64,000 nucleotides of DNA from Vibrio cyclitrophicus (GTDB lineage Bacteria; Pseudomonadota; Gammaproteobacteria; Enterobacterales; Vibrionaceae). Of this stretch, positions 1 through 9,025 are shown in pieces (the first letter of the stretch is position 1; every line of letters starts with the position of its first letter). Under the pieces are notes generated by a model that saw only the letters and a program-made list of their open reading frames with translations, did not search any database and was not told the origin of the DNA. The position numbers were made by a program, and so were the translations under genes. The DNA is taken from the NCBI RefSeq assembly GCF_024347435.1, contig NZ_AP025481.1, forward strand, positions 1,178,001-1,242,000, written 5' to 3'.

Positions 1-2
1 CA

Positions 3-692
3 ACAGAAGTAGCAAACAACGCTCAAGGGGCGGCTGCAGCAGCTCGTGAAGCTGACGAAGCAACACTAGACGGTACTTCAGTAGTAAGTGACACCACGCA
101 AGCCATTGATAACCTCTCAGCTCGTATCGACCAAGCCGTTGCAGAAGTACAAGTACTTGAATCAGCAACAGCAAACATTGAAACGATTCTTAAAGTAATC
201 AACGACATTGCTGACCAAACTAACCTACTGGCATTGAACGCTGCGATTGAAGCCGCGCGTGCGGGTGAATCAGGTCGTGGTTTCGCAGTTGTAGCCGACG
301 AAGTTCGTACTCTGGCGCAACGTACTCAAGAGTCGACAACTGAAATCCGCAACATGATCGAGCAGCTCCAAGCTGGCGCAAGCTCAGTATCTAACGCGAT
401 GAACCAAAGTAAAGACACTGCGACTGACGCCGTTGAACGCGCGCAGCAAGCGAACTCTTCACTTGACCGTATCCGTGACGCGATTCAGCGTATCTCTGAT
501 ATGAATATTCAGATTGCTTCAGCAGCAGAAGAACAGAGCTTGGTAGCGGAAGAGATCAATAACAACACGGTTAAGATCAAAGACCTTTCAACACAAGTAT
601 CAAACTCAGCTCAAGAAGCGAATACGGCAATGCAAGTGCAAACTGATAATGTTCGTGCGCAGGATGAACTGTTGAATAAATTTACCGTGTAA
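3..692 (+). CDS. Methyl-accepting chemotaxis protein, C-terminal part (5' end outside window)
   Basis: This is the cytoplasmic signalling end of a chemotaxis receptor, which couples ligand sensing to the CheA/CheW complex. The frame is open from the left edge, so the sensor, membrane segments and HAMP region lie outside the window. The conserved hairpin tip is visible ([16 protein letters not shown] followed by [12 protein letters not shown]), and heptad-rich coiled coil continues to the stop. The last residues do not form a CheR/CheB-tethering pentapeptide of the NWETF type. A strong bidirectional terminator follows, so the gene ends its transcription unit. In V. cholerae a receptor gene also sits next to the hut cluster, which agrees with this context. 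The ligand cannot be inferred from what is present. Confidence 0.95.
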   Translation, partial: TEVANNAQGAAAAAREADEATLDGTSVVSDTTQAIDNLSARIDQAVAEVQVLESATANIETILKVINDIADQTNLLALNAAIEAARAGESGRGFAVVADEVRTLAQRTQESTTEIRNMIEQLQAGASSVSNAMNQSKDTATDAVERAQQANSSLDRIRDAIQRISDMNIQIASAAEEQSLVAEEINNNTVKIKDLSTQVSNSAQEANTAMQVQTDNVRAQDELLNKFTV

Positions 693-718
693 GATTGCAT
701 CTAAGATGAAACCAACAA

Positions 719-760
719 AAAAGGCATGCTCAATCATTATTTGAGCATGCCTTTTCTTTT
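719..760. terminator. Bidirectional rho-independent terminator
   Basis: A 15-bp perfect stem (719-733 with 741-755) contains GGCATGCTCAA and its complement. A T-rich run follows on both strands. It lies between the receptor gene (+) and the end of the amylase gene (-) and can serve both. Confidence 0.9.
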
Positions 761-817
761 GCGAATCAGTAATTACAAACCTCTGATTTCCTAACTATTT
801 TAGCCTAAATGCAACCA

Positions 818-2206
818 TCAGCTATTAGTAATCAACATCATACATTGGTTAGGTTCAACCTTAATGGTTAAAGCCTTGTCTGCACATTCAAACACGTTAC
901 CGGACAATAAATCCGTCACATCACCCGTCCAAGTTAGTGATGCCGTTTTACATCGCTTAGATTTATTAATCACCACAATGCCTTTGTCTCCACGAACAAA
1001 CACCAACAAATCATCATTCGCTTCAACCACACGCATTGCTTCGCCATGAACATGATTATGAAATTGAATCATATTTTTCATGTAAGGCGCTTGCCAGTCG
1101 TTAAGCCATCGAGGCTGGCCGTTCTGATCCAGAATACCGCTTGTGCTCAACTCACTGTAAACAAGCGGTACACCGCCATCTCGACCCAGAATGAAAGCAT
1201 GTGCCAATCGTTCGTCCACTTCATCCATCACATGTTCCAAAAACACCTCGTTGTTTGGAATATCATGAGTCACAGCAAACGTAATGGCTCGCATGTTCGA
1301 TAGCGCCTGACCAAAACAGTACGGATTGATAAGAGACTTAAAGCTGCCCTGCTCTTCAAAGGCTTTGAAAATGGTATTGAACAGCGGGAAATCATAAGCG
1401 CCTAAGCGAGTGTGTTTGAGGTATGGCTCAAGGAACAACTCATACTCTTCTTCCGTCGCACCACCATCAGTAATGATCTCGCCAAAGATGTGCATTTCTT
1501 CGCAGATGTCATCAGTCCACACCTTACGCAGATGTGACAGTGTCATGTGCTTTGCGGCATCAATACGGAAACCTTTCACGCCAATAGCTTTCAAGGCTTT
1601 GAGATAAGCTCTTTGCTGCGCGACCACATTGTCATTATCTAATAGCGTTGGTAAGCCGGGATCGCTCGCTCCACCGGTAATACGTCCATTTTGTACTTCC
1701 CAAGTATCTTTCCAATTCTTAATACCAAACGCTTCTACAAAGTCGTTTTCATCAAACAGAGTTTCAGAAAGATCACCAAACAAACGTATGGATTCGTAAT
1801 ACTCAGAATCTTGCTGGTAGGATGCCATATCTTGTTGATTGGGATACGTTAAATCACCTCGGATGCCAGATTCGTTGGCCATGTGATTGAACACGACGTC
1901 CACATAGGTACGAAGCCCATGTTGTTTTAACGTGTTCACCATCGTGATGAAATCTTGCGTGTCGCCAAGTTGATTATCAATCACACGATAGTCTTGTGGC
2001 TGATAACGTTGCCACCATTCGGTACCAGACTCTCGGTCACAACCTTTGGGGCCGCGTAACGACTTCATTGCTGGTGAAACTAAAACCGATTTATAACCCA
2101 ACTCTTGAATCAGTGGGGCGTTCTTCATTACGTCAGCGTAACACCAGTCAAAGGCATGCAATATGACATCTGTCGCTGGGTTGCTTAACATAGCTGAACT
2201 CTCCAT
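818..2206 (-). CDS. Alpha-amylase family protein (GH13), cytoplasmic
   Basis: Predicted glycoside hydrolase of family GH13, acting on alpha-1,4-glucans. The four classic GH13 regions are visible: DVVFNH at about residues 103-108, GFRIDAAKH with the nucleophile Asp at about 216, GEIITDGG with the acid/base Glu at about 243, and THDIPNN with the transition-state-stabilising Asp at about 315. There is no signal peptide, so it probably acts on internal glycogen or imported maltodextrin. At 462 residues it is of ordinary length for a single-domain amylase. The ATG at 2206 has a good ribosome site (AGGAGA, 6-7 bases upstream). The upstream region (about 2320-2335) carries a GGAGGA-rich run on the gene's strand that resembles a MalT core, but this is weak evidence. 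Confidence 0.9.
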   Translation of the reverse strand: MESSAMLSNPATDVILHAFDWCYADVMKNAPLIQELGYKSVLVSPAMKSLRGPKGCDRESGTEWWQRYQPQDYRVIDNQLGDTQDFITMVNTLKQHGLRTYVDVVFNHMANESGIRGDLTYPNQQDMASYQQDSEYYESIRLFGDLSETLFDENDFVEAFGIKNWKDTWEVQNGRITGGASDPGLPTLLDNDNVVAQQRAYLKALKAIGVKGFRIDAAKHMTLSHLRKVWTDDICEEMHIFGEIITDGGATEEEYELFLEPYLKHTRLGAYDFPLFNTIFKAFEEQGSFKSLINPYCFGQALSNMRAITFAVTHDIPNNEVFLEHVMDEVDERLAHAFILGRDGGVPLVYSELSTSGILDQNGQPRWLNDWQAPYMKNMIQFHNHVHGEAMRVVEANDDLLVFVRGDKGIVVINKSKRCKTASLTWTGDVTDLLSGNVFECADKALTIKVEPNQCMMLITNS

Positions 2207-2434
2207 GTTGTTCTCCTACCAAACTTGTTTACAGCTTTCTAGATAAAGACAAGGCTAAAAGGCAAAGCTGCATAAATTTCCTTAAGAATGGCATTTATTA
2301 TATGACTTACTCATTAAAACCCCTCCTCCTCCTATCAATTAGTCACGGCGGATAGTTGAGGGCGTAGCACCAATTATCGCATAACGTCTGGGATGAACAC
2401 TCAGCCATCATGCTTTTAAATACGCCAAAAAGTG

Positions 2435-2466
2435 ACAAAAAAGGAGCGTACATACGCTCCTTTTAT
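2435..2466 (-). terminator. Rho-independent terminator after ppiC
   Basis: The stem AAGGAGCGTA/TACGCTCCTT has a two-base loop. On the minus strand it is followed by six T residues. It lies 23 bases past the ppiC stop. Confidence 0.85.
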
Positions 2467-2488
2467 TCCATTGCACACATATCTTACA

Positions 2489-2767
2489 CTAGGTTCTGTA
2501 AAGAACCTTAACCACGTGCCAACCAAATTTTGTTTTTACCAGATGTGGTACCAACGTCTCACCAGAGAAACAAACCTTATCGAACTGAGGCACCATTTGA
2601 CCTTTTTGGAACTCGCCTAAGTCACCTCCCTTTTTACCCGATGGGCAAGTAGAGTGCTTCTTCGCTAGTGTTTGAAACTTAGCGCCTTTCTTAAGCTGTT
2701 TAATGATGTCTTCTGCTTGTTCTTTATGCTTCACTAAAATGTGAAGCGCTGCTGCTTTTCTTGCCAT
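2489..2767 (-). CDS. ppiC: Peptidyl-prolyl cis-trans isomerase C (parvulin)
   Basis: A 92-residue single-domain parvulin that would catalyse cis-trans isomerisation of prolyl bonds in the cytoplasm. It begins [15 protein letters not shown], the usual parvulin start with the first catalytic His. It continues with the conserved blocks [22 protein letters not shown] and the terminal [11 protein letters not shown] with the second His. There is no signal peptide and no extra domain, matching the E. coli PpiC type. The gene stands alone between its own terminator and the divergent cheV promoter region (2768-3036, where nothing else was recognised). Confidence 0.95.
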   Translation of the reverse strand: MARKAAALHILVKHKEQAEDIIKQLKKGAKFQTLAKKHSTCPSGKKGGDLGEFQKGQMVPQFDKVCFSGETLVPHLVKTKFGWHVVKVLYRT

Positions 2768-3036
2768 GATAATTCTCAGTTTGTTTCTGTCAGTTCGTTA
2801 CTGCTAGTTCTAACGATCAGTTTATCGCGATTTGCCCGTCGACTAGCTTCATCGACAGAAATTGTTCAGCAACTCGCATTTAGCGTGATTTTAACCCAAG
2901 AACCACTATTCTTCACTCTATAACCGAAAACAACCCTCTTAAAGGCCCTTAAAAACGGGTTAGTCACTTGCCCCTGCTTCCATTTCCCTTTAAATTAATC
3001 CTTATAAGTTAAGCGCGTATTAAGTAGGAGCCACAT

Positions 3037-3951
3037 ATGGCTAAAACAATCAGTAAAGCGAGTCAGTCACAGGGAATGTTGATGTTCAAGTTATCCCTCA
3101 CTCAAAGTTTTGCGATTGGCACGCTTAAAGTTAGAGAAATCGTTCCTTTCCAACCAATGACCCAAATCCCCTACTCTCATCACCACGTCATTGGCACCGT
3201 CACTATCCGTGATCTTACGGTTCCTGTCATTGATATGTCTGCGGCGATTGGCTTTCGTCCTATCACCCCTTCTGAATACCAAAGCTGTGTACTCATCGTC
3301 ACCGATTGTTTAAGAACCGTTGTTGCATTCTTGGTTCGTTCGATTGATAAGATCATTGAGTGTGACTGGAAGAGCATTGAATCGCCGCCCACCAGCGTTG
3401 GTCGCAATGTATTTGTTACGGGTATTACACGTTTTGAAGATCGTATCGTGCAGATGCTCGATGTGGAGTTATTGCTTTCTAAAATCTACCCACATTACGA
3501 AAATGCGCATATTCCGATGCTTACCGATGTCGAGAGAGAGCGCCTCAAAGCGCTGAATATCTTGTTGGTTGATGATTCTTTGATCGCGCGAAAGCAGCTG
3601 TCTGATGCCTTAGACAGTATCAACATCCCATATAGCATTTGTAACAACGGGTTAGACGCAATCGATCTGATGCGACGAGAGGCTAGCAAAGGTAATGCGA
3701 TTGATCTTCTTGTAAGCGATATCGAAATGCCGGGGCTCGATGGTTATGAGCTTGCGTTTGAAGTACAAAACGACAACGCACTGAGGCATGCTTACTGTAT
3801 TTTGCACACTTCACTATCGAGTGAGATCTGTGTCGACCGTGCCAATCAGGTAGGGGCTCATGAAGCACTTGAGAAGTTCAATGCAGGTGAATTAATCGAA
3901 GCCATGCTACGCGGTGCAAAAGTTTTAAACGAAGCATCTTCGGCTGCTTAG
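3037..3951 (+). CDS. cheV: Chemotaxis protein CheV (CheW-receiver fusion)
   Basis: A chemotaxis coupling protein. An N-terminal CheW-like domain (about residues 15-155) docks to receptors and CheA, and a C-terminal receiver domain (about 173-300) can be phosphorylated. The receiver has the acidic pair in LLVDDS (about 179-180), the phospho-acceptor Asp at about 228 in SDIEMPGLDGYE, a Thr/Ser switch in LHTSLS and a Lys in ALEKF. The length of 304 residues is typical. The ATG at 3037 follows a TAGGAG ribosome site. It stands alone, and Vibrio genomes usually carry several cheV copies, so which paralogue this is remains unknown. Confidence 0.93.
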   Translation: MAKTISKASQSQGMLMFKLSLTQSFAIGTLKVREIVPFQPMTQIPYSHHHVIGTVTIRDLTVPVIDMSAAIGFRPITPSEYQSCVLIVTDCLRTVVAFLVRSIDKIIECDWKSIESPPTSVGRNVFVTGITRFEDRIVQMLDVELLLSKIYPHYENAHIPMLTDVERERLKALNILLVDDSLIARKQLSDALDSINIPYSICNNGLDAIDLMRREASKGNAIDLLVSDIEMPGLDGYELAFEVQNDNALRHAYCILHTSLSSEICVDRANQVGAHEALEKFNAGELIEAMLRGAKVLNEASSAA

Positions 3952-3961
3952 ACGCTATTTT

Positions 3962-4003
3962 AGAAGCTAAACCTAGCATCATGCTTAATGGTTTAGCTTC
4001 TTA
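3962..4003 (+). terminator. Hairpin after cheV, probable terminator
   Basis: An 11-12 bp stem (GAAGCTAAACC with GGTTTAGCTTC) lies just after the cheV stop. The T-run is short, so efficiency is uncertain. Confidence 0.55.
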
Positions 4004-4036
4004 AGCATCAGAGATAAATCAGTGTAGAACTCTTCC

Positions 4037-4579
4037 TTAAGATTTCTTTGGCATAGAATAGCTCTTACTCACAAATTCCACGTCTTCAACTTCATTGACA
4101 TGATTGGTAAAAGACGCCAATGCATAGAGTGTGTTCGCGACTAAGTTAGCGTATTTAAAAAGAATCGGATCTGGCGATTTTTTACTTTCATGATGCTCAA
4201 TACTCACTAAGGCTCGCACGACTTTTTTAGCCTGACAACGACATAAGTGAAGCTCGCTGGACACTCGGTGCCCGCCCGGTAAGACAAACCCTTTGAAACC
4301 ACCTTCTAGCTGATCGCGAATGTGATGATAATCTTGCTTGAGATCGACCAATTCAGATTCGGTGATGGCGAGCTTACCGCGCACAGAACCATTCAAGTGA
4401 TAAATGTTCGGCTGCAAGCGTTGCAAGATCTCACGAACCTGAGGCTCTAGGTCTAAAGACAGTACTAATCCAATACGACAACAAAGTTCATCCGACAAAA
4501 TTTCAAAATCACAGATAGGACTGTCTTCATAAATAAATGGGTAACAGAACTCATCCCAATCTCGACTTACTGGTTTCAC
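4037..4579 (-). CDS. PduO-like ATP:cob(I)alamin adenosyltransferase-family protein, divergent
   Basis: The C-terminal two thirds match the PduO family of corrinoid adenosyltransferases. Visible are FVLPGGHRVSSELHLCRC (family pattern FVLPGG..A..LH.AR) and a later helix with ANLVANTLYAL. Upstream, EILSDELCCRIGLVLS matches the usual DEL..F.G helix. The family's N-terminal ATP-binding motif (YTRTGD.G.T) is missing and replaced by an aromatic, acidic segment, so adenosyltransferase activity is doubtful. The start chosen is GTG at 4579, which has AAGGA seven bases upstream; an in-frame GTG six codons earlier has no ribosome site. The gene stands alone upstream of the hutZ terminator. Confidence 0.7.
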   Translation of the reverse strand: MKPVSRDWDEFCYPFIYEDSPICDFEILSDELCCRIGLVLSLDLEPQVREILQRLQPNIYHLNGSVRGKLAITESELVDLKQDYHHIRDQLEGGFKGFVLPGGHRVSSELHLCRCQAKKVVRALVSIEHHESKKSPDPILFKYANLVANTLYALASFTNHVNEVEDVEFVSKSYSMPKKS

Positions 4580-4642
4580 GTATCGATCCTTACACACAAA
4601 ATATTAATCAGATGCCAATATAGCAAACTCTTTGATTTAGAC

Positions 4643-4677
4643 ATAAAAAAGCCCTCACATTAGAGGGCTCTTAAAAC
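4643..4677 (-). terminator. Rho-independent terminator of the hutWXZ operon
   Basis: On the minus strand the stem GAGCCCTC/GAGGGCTC is followed by six T residues. It lies just past the hutZ stop. Confidence 0.9.
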
Positions 4678-4693
4678 AATAGCTTAAGCTAAG

Positions 4694-5224
4694 TTACTCG
4701 TTAGACACTTTTTTGTGGCCTTCTTGTAGGTGAACGAAATCCACCAGATCGTCACCTGACACTTGGTATGCCTGACCAAAGCCTTTAACGAACAGACCGT
4801 TCTCTGCTTTAAGGTTGAACAGAGAGAAATCTTGAAGCTGGCTCAGACCATCGATGATCTCGCCGAAACGCTCTTGCATCTGGCAGATCACTTGAGTCCA
4901 AAGCTCCGTTTCACGCTCTACAACACTTGCCTGAGCATCAAACGTTAAACGCTTACGTGCGTAAAGCTGCTTCGAGCTCTCTTCGTCTTCAATCATCATC
5001 AAAGAGACTTGAGGGTTTGCTTTCAAGTTACGAGCATGACGAGCAATATCAGAAATTAGAATAAAGTAACCTTCTTGGTTCTGAACGAAAGGCGCGTAAC
5101 TTACGTTCGGGCGACCTTCTTCATCAACCGTTGCAAGTTGAAGGGTACGGCGCTCTTGGCGAAATTCTTTAATTTCTGGACCTAGGCGACCTTGTAGACG
5201 TTCTTGTTTTACTTGCTGTTCCAT
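4694..5224 (-). CDS. hutZ: Heme utilization protein HutZ (HugZ-family heme oxygenase)
   Basis: A cytoplasmic heme-degrading or heme-storing enzyme with the split-barrel, pyridoxamine-phosphate-oxidase-like fold. The 176-residue length and the C-terminal LQEGHKK place a His exactly at residue 170, the known axial heme ligand of V. cholerae HutZ. The barrel core is seen in RRTLQLATVDEEGRPNVSYAP and FVKGFGQAY. It is the last gene of the hutW-hutX-hutZ operon, 140 bases after hutX, and is followed by a strong terminator. Upstream Fur-like sequence at about 7420-7446 suggests iron repression of the whole operon. Confidence 0.95.
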   Translation of the reverse strand: MEQQVKQERLQGRLGPEIKEFRQERRTLQLATVDEEGRPNVSYAPFVQNQEGYFILISDIARHARNLKANPQVSLMMIEDEESSKQLYARKRLTFDAQASVVERETELWTQVICQMQERFGEIIDGLSQLQDFSLFNLKAENGLFVKGFGQAYQVSGDDLVDFVHLQEGHKKVSNE

Positions 5225-5364
5225 GGGTAATTCCTTTATTCACTTTCTCTGATTTATTATTTTTCTCGAGGTTGAGCGATCATTAGCGAACTAAACGATC
5301 CTCGAGCATTGATGTTCTGTTTAAACGAGTTGGCAACCTTATTTAAGCTTGCCGTTAAGTCTGC

Positions 5365-5886
5365 TTAAGCTTGTTCTTTTAGTGCTTTGAAGCGTTCTAC
5401 TTGGTCGGCAATAAGCTCACGCTTTTCATTGCGACCTAGGTAGATCTTAAAAATGTTCTCGCCCGTTTCACTGAAGAAACCGAAGTAATGACTTTCACGA
5501 CCCATGAACGCTTTGCTCACCAAACCAACATGTTTGATGTTGTCGAGTTTCAGGTGGCCATGAAGCTCGCCCTCTTTGCCCATCAAGTTGTAGTAACCAC
5601 GCGCGACTTTACCTTTAGGGAAAGGCGCTTTTACTTCGAAGATTGAACCGAATGAATGCATAATTGTGGTCACAGGGCCCCAACCAACCAAACCTTCTAG
5701 AATCTCTTGAGCACGGCTGCCATCTAGCATTACCGCCATGTCGTTTGGAAAAGCAGCAACCACTTCAACTTCTGAAACACCTAGCTTCTCAGCAATCGCA
5801 GTAGGAAGCAGTTTTGGTTCTTCTTCTAGAATACGTGCGACACGTTGTTCTAGGGTTTGTGTCATTTCTAATGTTGTATCTGTCAT
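5365..5886 (-). CDS. hutX: Heme utilization carrier protein HutX
   Basis: A cytoplasmic heme carrier that hands heme to HutZ. The 173-residue protein has the N-terminal segment of the family (LEQRVARILEEEPKLLPTAI) and the body with ILEGLVGWGPVTTIMHSFGS and KGKVARGYYNLMGKEGELHGH. The latter contains the His/Tyr/Gly-rich region typical of HutX/HuvX proteins. It sits between hutW and hutZ on the same strand, 49 bases after hutW. No strong ribosome site was seen before the ATG at 5886, and an in-frame ATG eight codons later (MTQTLEQR) is a possible alternative. Confidence 0.93.
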   Translation of the reverse strand: MTDTTLEMTQTLEQRVARILEEEPKLLPTAIAEKLGVSEVEVVAAFPNDMAVMLDGSRAQEILEGLVGWGPVTTIMHSFGSIFEVKAPFPKGKVARGYYNLMGKEGELHGHLKLDNIKHVGLVSKAFMGRESHYFGFFSETGENIFKIYLGRNEKRELIADQVERFKALKEQA

Positions 5887-5935
5887 TGAATATGTGTCCG
5901 TATAAACGAGTAAGTTATAAACTAAAAATTCGATA

Positions 5936-7345
5936 TTAAGCGTGCTTCAAACTTGCATGCGGGTGAACGCCTGAACCTGATGCTTTCGGTGCAGGGTGCA
6001 TCGCTTGATATTCAGCGTTAAGCACTTGAATCACACTCTGAGCTAGGCTTACTGCCCAGAAGCTACCAGCAATAGTCAGGCTCAGGTAATTCTCTGAAAG
6101 TTCAACCAAACCATTCTTCTCCCAATGTGAGAACAGAGGCTTCAAGTAATCGAAAGTGTCTTGTCCCATAAAGGTCGGCAACGTACTTCTTCTAACAACA
6201 CCAGAATCAAAACCGGCCTTTAATGTCGAGAAGATTGGCTCTAGTGAGCTTTGCTTCGTCATCATGGCAATAGGTAATTGACCTTGCTTTATAGACTCCA
6301 TGTAGCTGTCTAAAGTTCGATGTTGCATCACTCCATGACCACCGATGTTGCCACCAGCACCACAACCAATCGGCAGAACTTCGGCATAAGTTTTCGCTAA
6401 GCTGTTGTAAATGCTGCGTTCTCGGTTATCACGAGTCCAGTGATTCACGCTCAGTTGCTTGACCTTATTTTTTGCCATGAACTCGACGCCCGCCAAGTAC
6501 ATGCTCGCTTTATCTGGCGTATTCGCTGGTGGTGGAATTTTTCCTTTCTCAACGAGATTAAGCATAGGTGCATTACCCCCAACAATCAGTTGGTAGAGGT
6601 CAATGCCGTGCGCGCCAGTAGACATGTAATCTTCTAAGTCTTGTTGGAACACGTCCATAGACTGGTATGGCAGTCCGTACAGCAAATCCAGAACGATGGG
6701 AGCTTGCTCGGTGCGGCTCAAAGCACTGATACGTTCCAACACCACTTCACGGTCATCTAAGCGCTTGGCACTGCGTCTAACTTGAGTGTTGAAACTTTGA
6801 ATACCGAATGAGAAGCGATTGAAACCACCTTCAAGCGCACGATCAAACATCTCGTCGCCAAAGCGATTGATGCGCCCTTCTAAAGTCATTTCCACATCGT
6901 TTGCTAGTGGGAAATATTGGCGAATAGCCTTGCCTAACTGCTCTACCTGTTTAGGAGACAAATCGGTAGGTGTTCCGCCACCAATGTAGACGGCGTGAAA
7001 TAATCCAGACTGAGCCCAAGGCGTTTTGGCTTTTTGCTTCAACTCAACCATCAGCGCATCAAAATACTCATCGACTAATTTGCGACTTGCGGCATTTTGG
7101 AAGAAGTTACAGAACGTACAGCGCACACGGCAGAAAGGAATATGGATATACAAGCAACGCTTATCCTGTTTTTTCCCTTCGCTTAGCATCAGTTCATCAA
7201 AAAGCTCCAACTTCTTACTCGGGTCGACCGGAATTGTACTTCCTCCGGCGTGTGCAGAATGCTTTTTAGCAAACGCAAAACGAAGCGGATCTGGGGTAGA
7301 AACCCCCACAATTGATTCGTCAAATTTATAAATATCAAGACTCAT
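5936..7345 (-). CDS. hutW: Radical SAM heme protein HutW (ChuW family)
   Basis: A radical S-adenosylmethionine enzyme of the HemN-like ChuW/HutW family. In enteric homologues these proteins open the heme ring without oxygen, releasing iron. The cluster motif is C72-X3-C76-X2-C79 in HIPFCRVRCTFCNFF. It is followed by the SAM-binding region VYIGGGTPTDL and the HemN-like FSFGIQSFN. Length is 469 residues. It leads the operon hutW-hutX-hutZ and is transcribed away from tonB. The ATG at 7345 has AGAGAG a few bases upstream. Oxygen-independent heme breakdown would complement HutZ. Confidence 0.93.
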   Translation of the reverse strand: MSLDIYKFDESIVGVSTPDPLRFAFAKKHSAHAGGSTIPVDPSKKLELFDELMLSEGKKQDKRCLYIHIPFCRVRCTFCNFFQNAASRKLVDEYFDALMVELKQKAKTPWAQSGLFHAVYIGGGTPTDLSPKQVEQLGKAIRQYFPLANDVEMTLEGRINRFGDEMFDRALEGGFNRFSFGIQSFNTQVRRSAKRLDDREVVLERISALSRTEQAPIVLDLLYGLPYQSMDVFQQDLEDYMSTGAHGIDLYQLIVGGNAPMLNLVEKGKIPPPANTPDKASMYLAGVEFMAKNKVKQLSVNHWTRDNRERSIYNSLAKTYAEVLPIGCGAGGNIGGHGVMQHRTLDSYMESIKQGQLPIAMMTKQSSLEPIFSTLKAGFDSGVVRRSTLPTFMGQDTFDYLKPLFSHWEKNGLVELSENYLSLTIAGSFWAVSLAQSVIQVLNAEYQAMHPAPKASGSGVHPHASLKHA

Positions 7346-7418
7346 ATAATCTCTCTAAACACTTACATAGCAAAGTCTGAAAGACTATTCGCTAAAACTG
7401 AAAGAATCATAAATAGAC

Positions 7419-7447
7419 GCAAATGATAATGCAATTGATAATTGATC
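7419..7447. promoter_or_regulatory. Putative Fur box(es) between hutW and tonB
   Basis: Two GATAAT hexamers in an AT-rich stretch (AAATGATAATGCAATTGATA at 7421-7440, continuing AATTGATC) resemble the tandem NATAAT form of Fur sites. The site lies between two divergent iron-uptake operons, where iron repression is expected. The match was judged by eye only. Confidence 0.6.
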
Positions 7448-7505
7448 TTATTTAGATTCTGAGCGATAATCCGGTACAGATTTTAGATTTGGTAAAGGAT
7501 TGAAA

Positions 7506-8321
7506 GTGAACGTTCCTAGATATGTTATTGCAGGCGGTGCATCGTTAGTGATTCATGCAGCGCTATTGTTTGTCGCTCAAGAATCCAAAGTATTCGCGAT
7601 GCCTGCAGGTAGCCAATCGAACACGGTATCGATCAACTTCACGCCTAAGAGCACGCCTTCTCAAGCTCAACAAAAAACCATCACAGAGCCGGTTGAACCA
7701 GAACCAATCAAAGAAACAGTCTCACAAGCTGAACCTAAACCTGTCGAACCCAAGGCCGTTGAGCCAAAACAAGCCAAACCGACGCCAAAGAAAAAAGCGA
7801 TCACCAATAAGCCTCAACCCAAGAAAGTAGAGAAAAAGGTTGTTGAAAAGAGAGTCGAAAAGAAGCCGATTCAAAAGAAACCAGTGACTCAGAAAAAGGT
7901 CGTTAAGAAAGAACGCCCAGAACCAAAGTCCAAACCAACGCCTCAACCAGAAAAACTGGCCGACAAGAAAATCGATAGAAATCTGGCCGAGTCTGCCAAC
8001 CAACCTCAGGAAGTAAACCAAGGCGTATCAAACCAAGAGCCCGTATTAGTGACTAAGCCCTCTTTTTCTTCACGCCCGACACCACCGAATTACCCACGCC
8101 AAGCGAGACGTCGTGGGGTTGAAGGTGTCGCAACTTATGAGGTCTGGTTAGACGCTGAAGGCAAACAGATTAAACAAGCATTAGTAAATTCATCAGGCGC
8201 ACTAATGCTCGACAACGCCGCTTTAGACGCCATTAAACAATGGAAATTCTCACCTCACACTGTCAATGGTCGAGCGATTGCTCACCGTGTACAAATACCT
8301 GTTCGTTTTAGGTTGGATTAA
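7506..8321 (+). CDS. tonB: Energy transducer TonB (TonB1 of the heme system)
   Basis: A periplasm-spanning protein that passes the proton motive force to outer-membrane heme receptors. An N-terminal membrane anchor (IAGGASLVIHAALLFVA) is followed by a long Pro/Lys/Glu-rich spacer (about residues 50-170). The C-terminal TonB domain carries PPNYPRQARRRGVEG and LDNAALDAIKQWKFSP. The start chosen is GTG at 7506, giving MNVPRYVIAGG. AAGGA ends seven bases before it, whereas the TTG at 7500 lies directly against that same site. It heads tonB-exbB-exbD-hutBCD, 2 bases before exbB. Confidence 0.93.
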   Translation: MNVPRYVIAGGASLVIHAALLFVAQESKVFAMPAGSQSNTVSINFTPKSTPSQAQQKTITEPVEPEPIKETVSQAEPKPVEPKAVEPKQAKPTPKKKAITNKPQPKKVEKKVVEKRVEKKPIQKKPVTQKKVVKKERPEPKSKPTPQPEKLADKKIDRNLAESANQPQEVNQGVSNQEPVLVTKPSFSSRPTPPNYPRQARRRGVEGVATYEVWLDAEGKQIKQALVNSSGALMLDNAALDAIKQWKFSPHTVNGRAIAHRVQIPVRFRLD

Positions 8322-8323
8322 TC

Positions 8324-9025
8324 ATGCAACAAATCAGTTACTTACAAGATCAACTTGGCTTAATGACTTGGCCTCTTCTTATATGTTCAGCATTAACCGC
8401 AATGATCATCGCTGAACGAGTCTTCCAAGTGATGTTAAGCATTGGTGTTGGCAAGCGCGCCATTCGTCGCGAGCTCAATCAAATATCACCAACCAACAAC
8501 AAAGAGATTGAAGCGCTTGCTCAGTCTATTTCAGGGAAAAGACCGCTGCTGTACAAGGGCGTCTCGATGTTGCTTGCTCACCACTCTTTTTCGAAAGGAC
8601 TACGTGAAGATGCAGCAGGCATCTGGCTACAAGAAAAACGCCACCAGCTTCATGCAGGTTTAAGGTTGCTTGGTTTAATCGGCGTGATCAGTCCACTAAT
8701 TGGCTTGCTTGGTACGGTGCTTGGTCTTATTGAGATGTTCAAAGGTGTAGCTGCTACCACCGGAAGTATTACACCAAATGATCTAGCTGACGGCCTTGGC
8801 TTAGCAATGAGAACCACAGCTGCAGGTTTGATGATTGCACTGCCTGCAATTTCAGGCGCACAGCTATTAGGCCTTTGGGCTGACCGAGTACTCGCTCAGC
8901 TAGAACATACCCTGAACTATGTGAATGTGTGGCTAGAAGGTATGTCGATTCAAACCAATCAATCTGATGATAATCAAGGTAAGCCAGTCAACAAAGCCTC
9001 TATCGGTGATGTGAGCCAAGCATGA
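8324..9025 (+). CDS. exbB: Biopolymer transport protein ExbB
   Basis: Inner-membrane proton channel component (MotA/TolQ/ExbB family) that powers TonB. It has three hydrophobic segments, at about residues 13-33, 113-137 and 161-180. The family signature is LLGTVLGLIEMFKGVAATTGS, followed by ADGLGLAMRTTAAGLMIALPA. Length 233 residues. The ATG lies two bases after the tonB stop and the stop overlaps the exbD start (ATGA), so translation is coupled across all three genes. Confidence 0.95.
   Translation: MQQISYLQDQLGLMTWPLLICSALTAMIIAERVFQVMLSIGVGKRAIRRELNQISPTNNKEIEALAQSISGKRPLLYKGVSMLLAHHSFSKGLREDAAGIWLQEKRHQLHAGLRLLGLIGVISPLIGLLGTVLGLIEMFKGVAATTGSITPNDLADGLGLAMRTTAAGLMIALPAISGAQLLGLWADRVLAQLEHTLNYVNVWLEGMSIQTNQSDDNQGKPVNKASIGDVSQA

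Noticed and set aside
2319..2336. MalT box upstream of the alpha-amylase gene
   Set aside because: Only the short GGAGGA core is present in a simple CCT/AGG repeat, which is too little to list as a site.
7722..8021. Reverse-strand open frame inside tonB
   Set aside because: It is the complement of the Pro/Lys-rich spacer and its composition is an artefact of that repeat.
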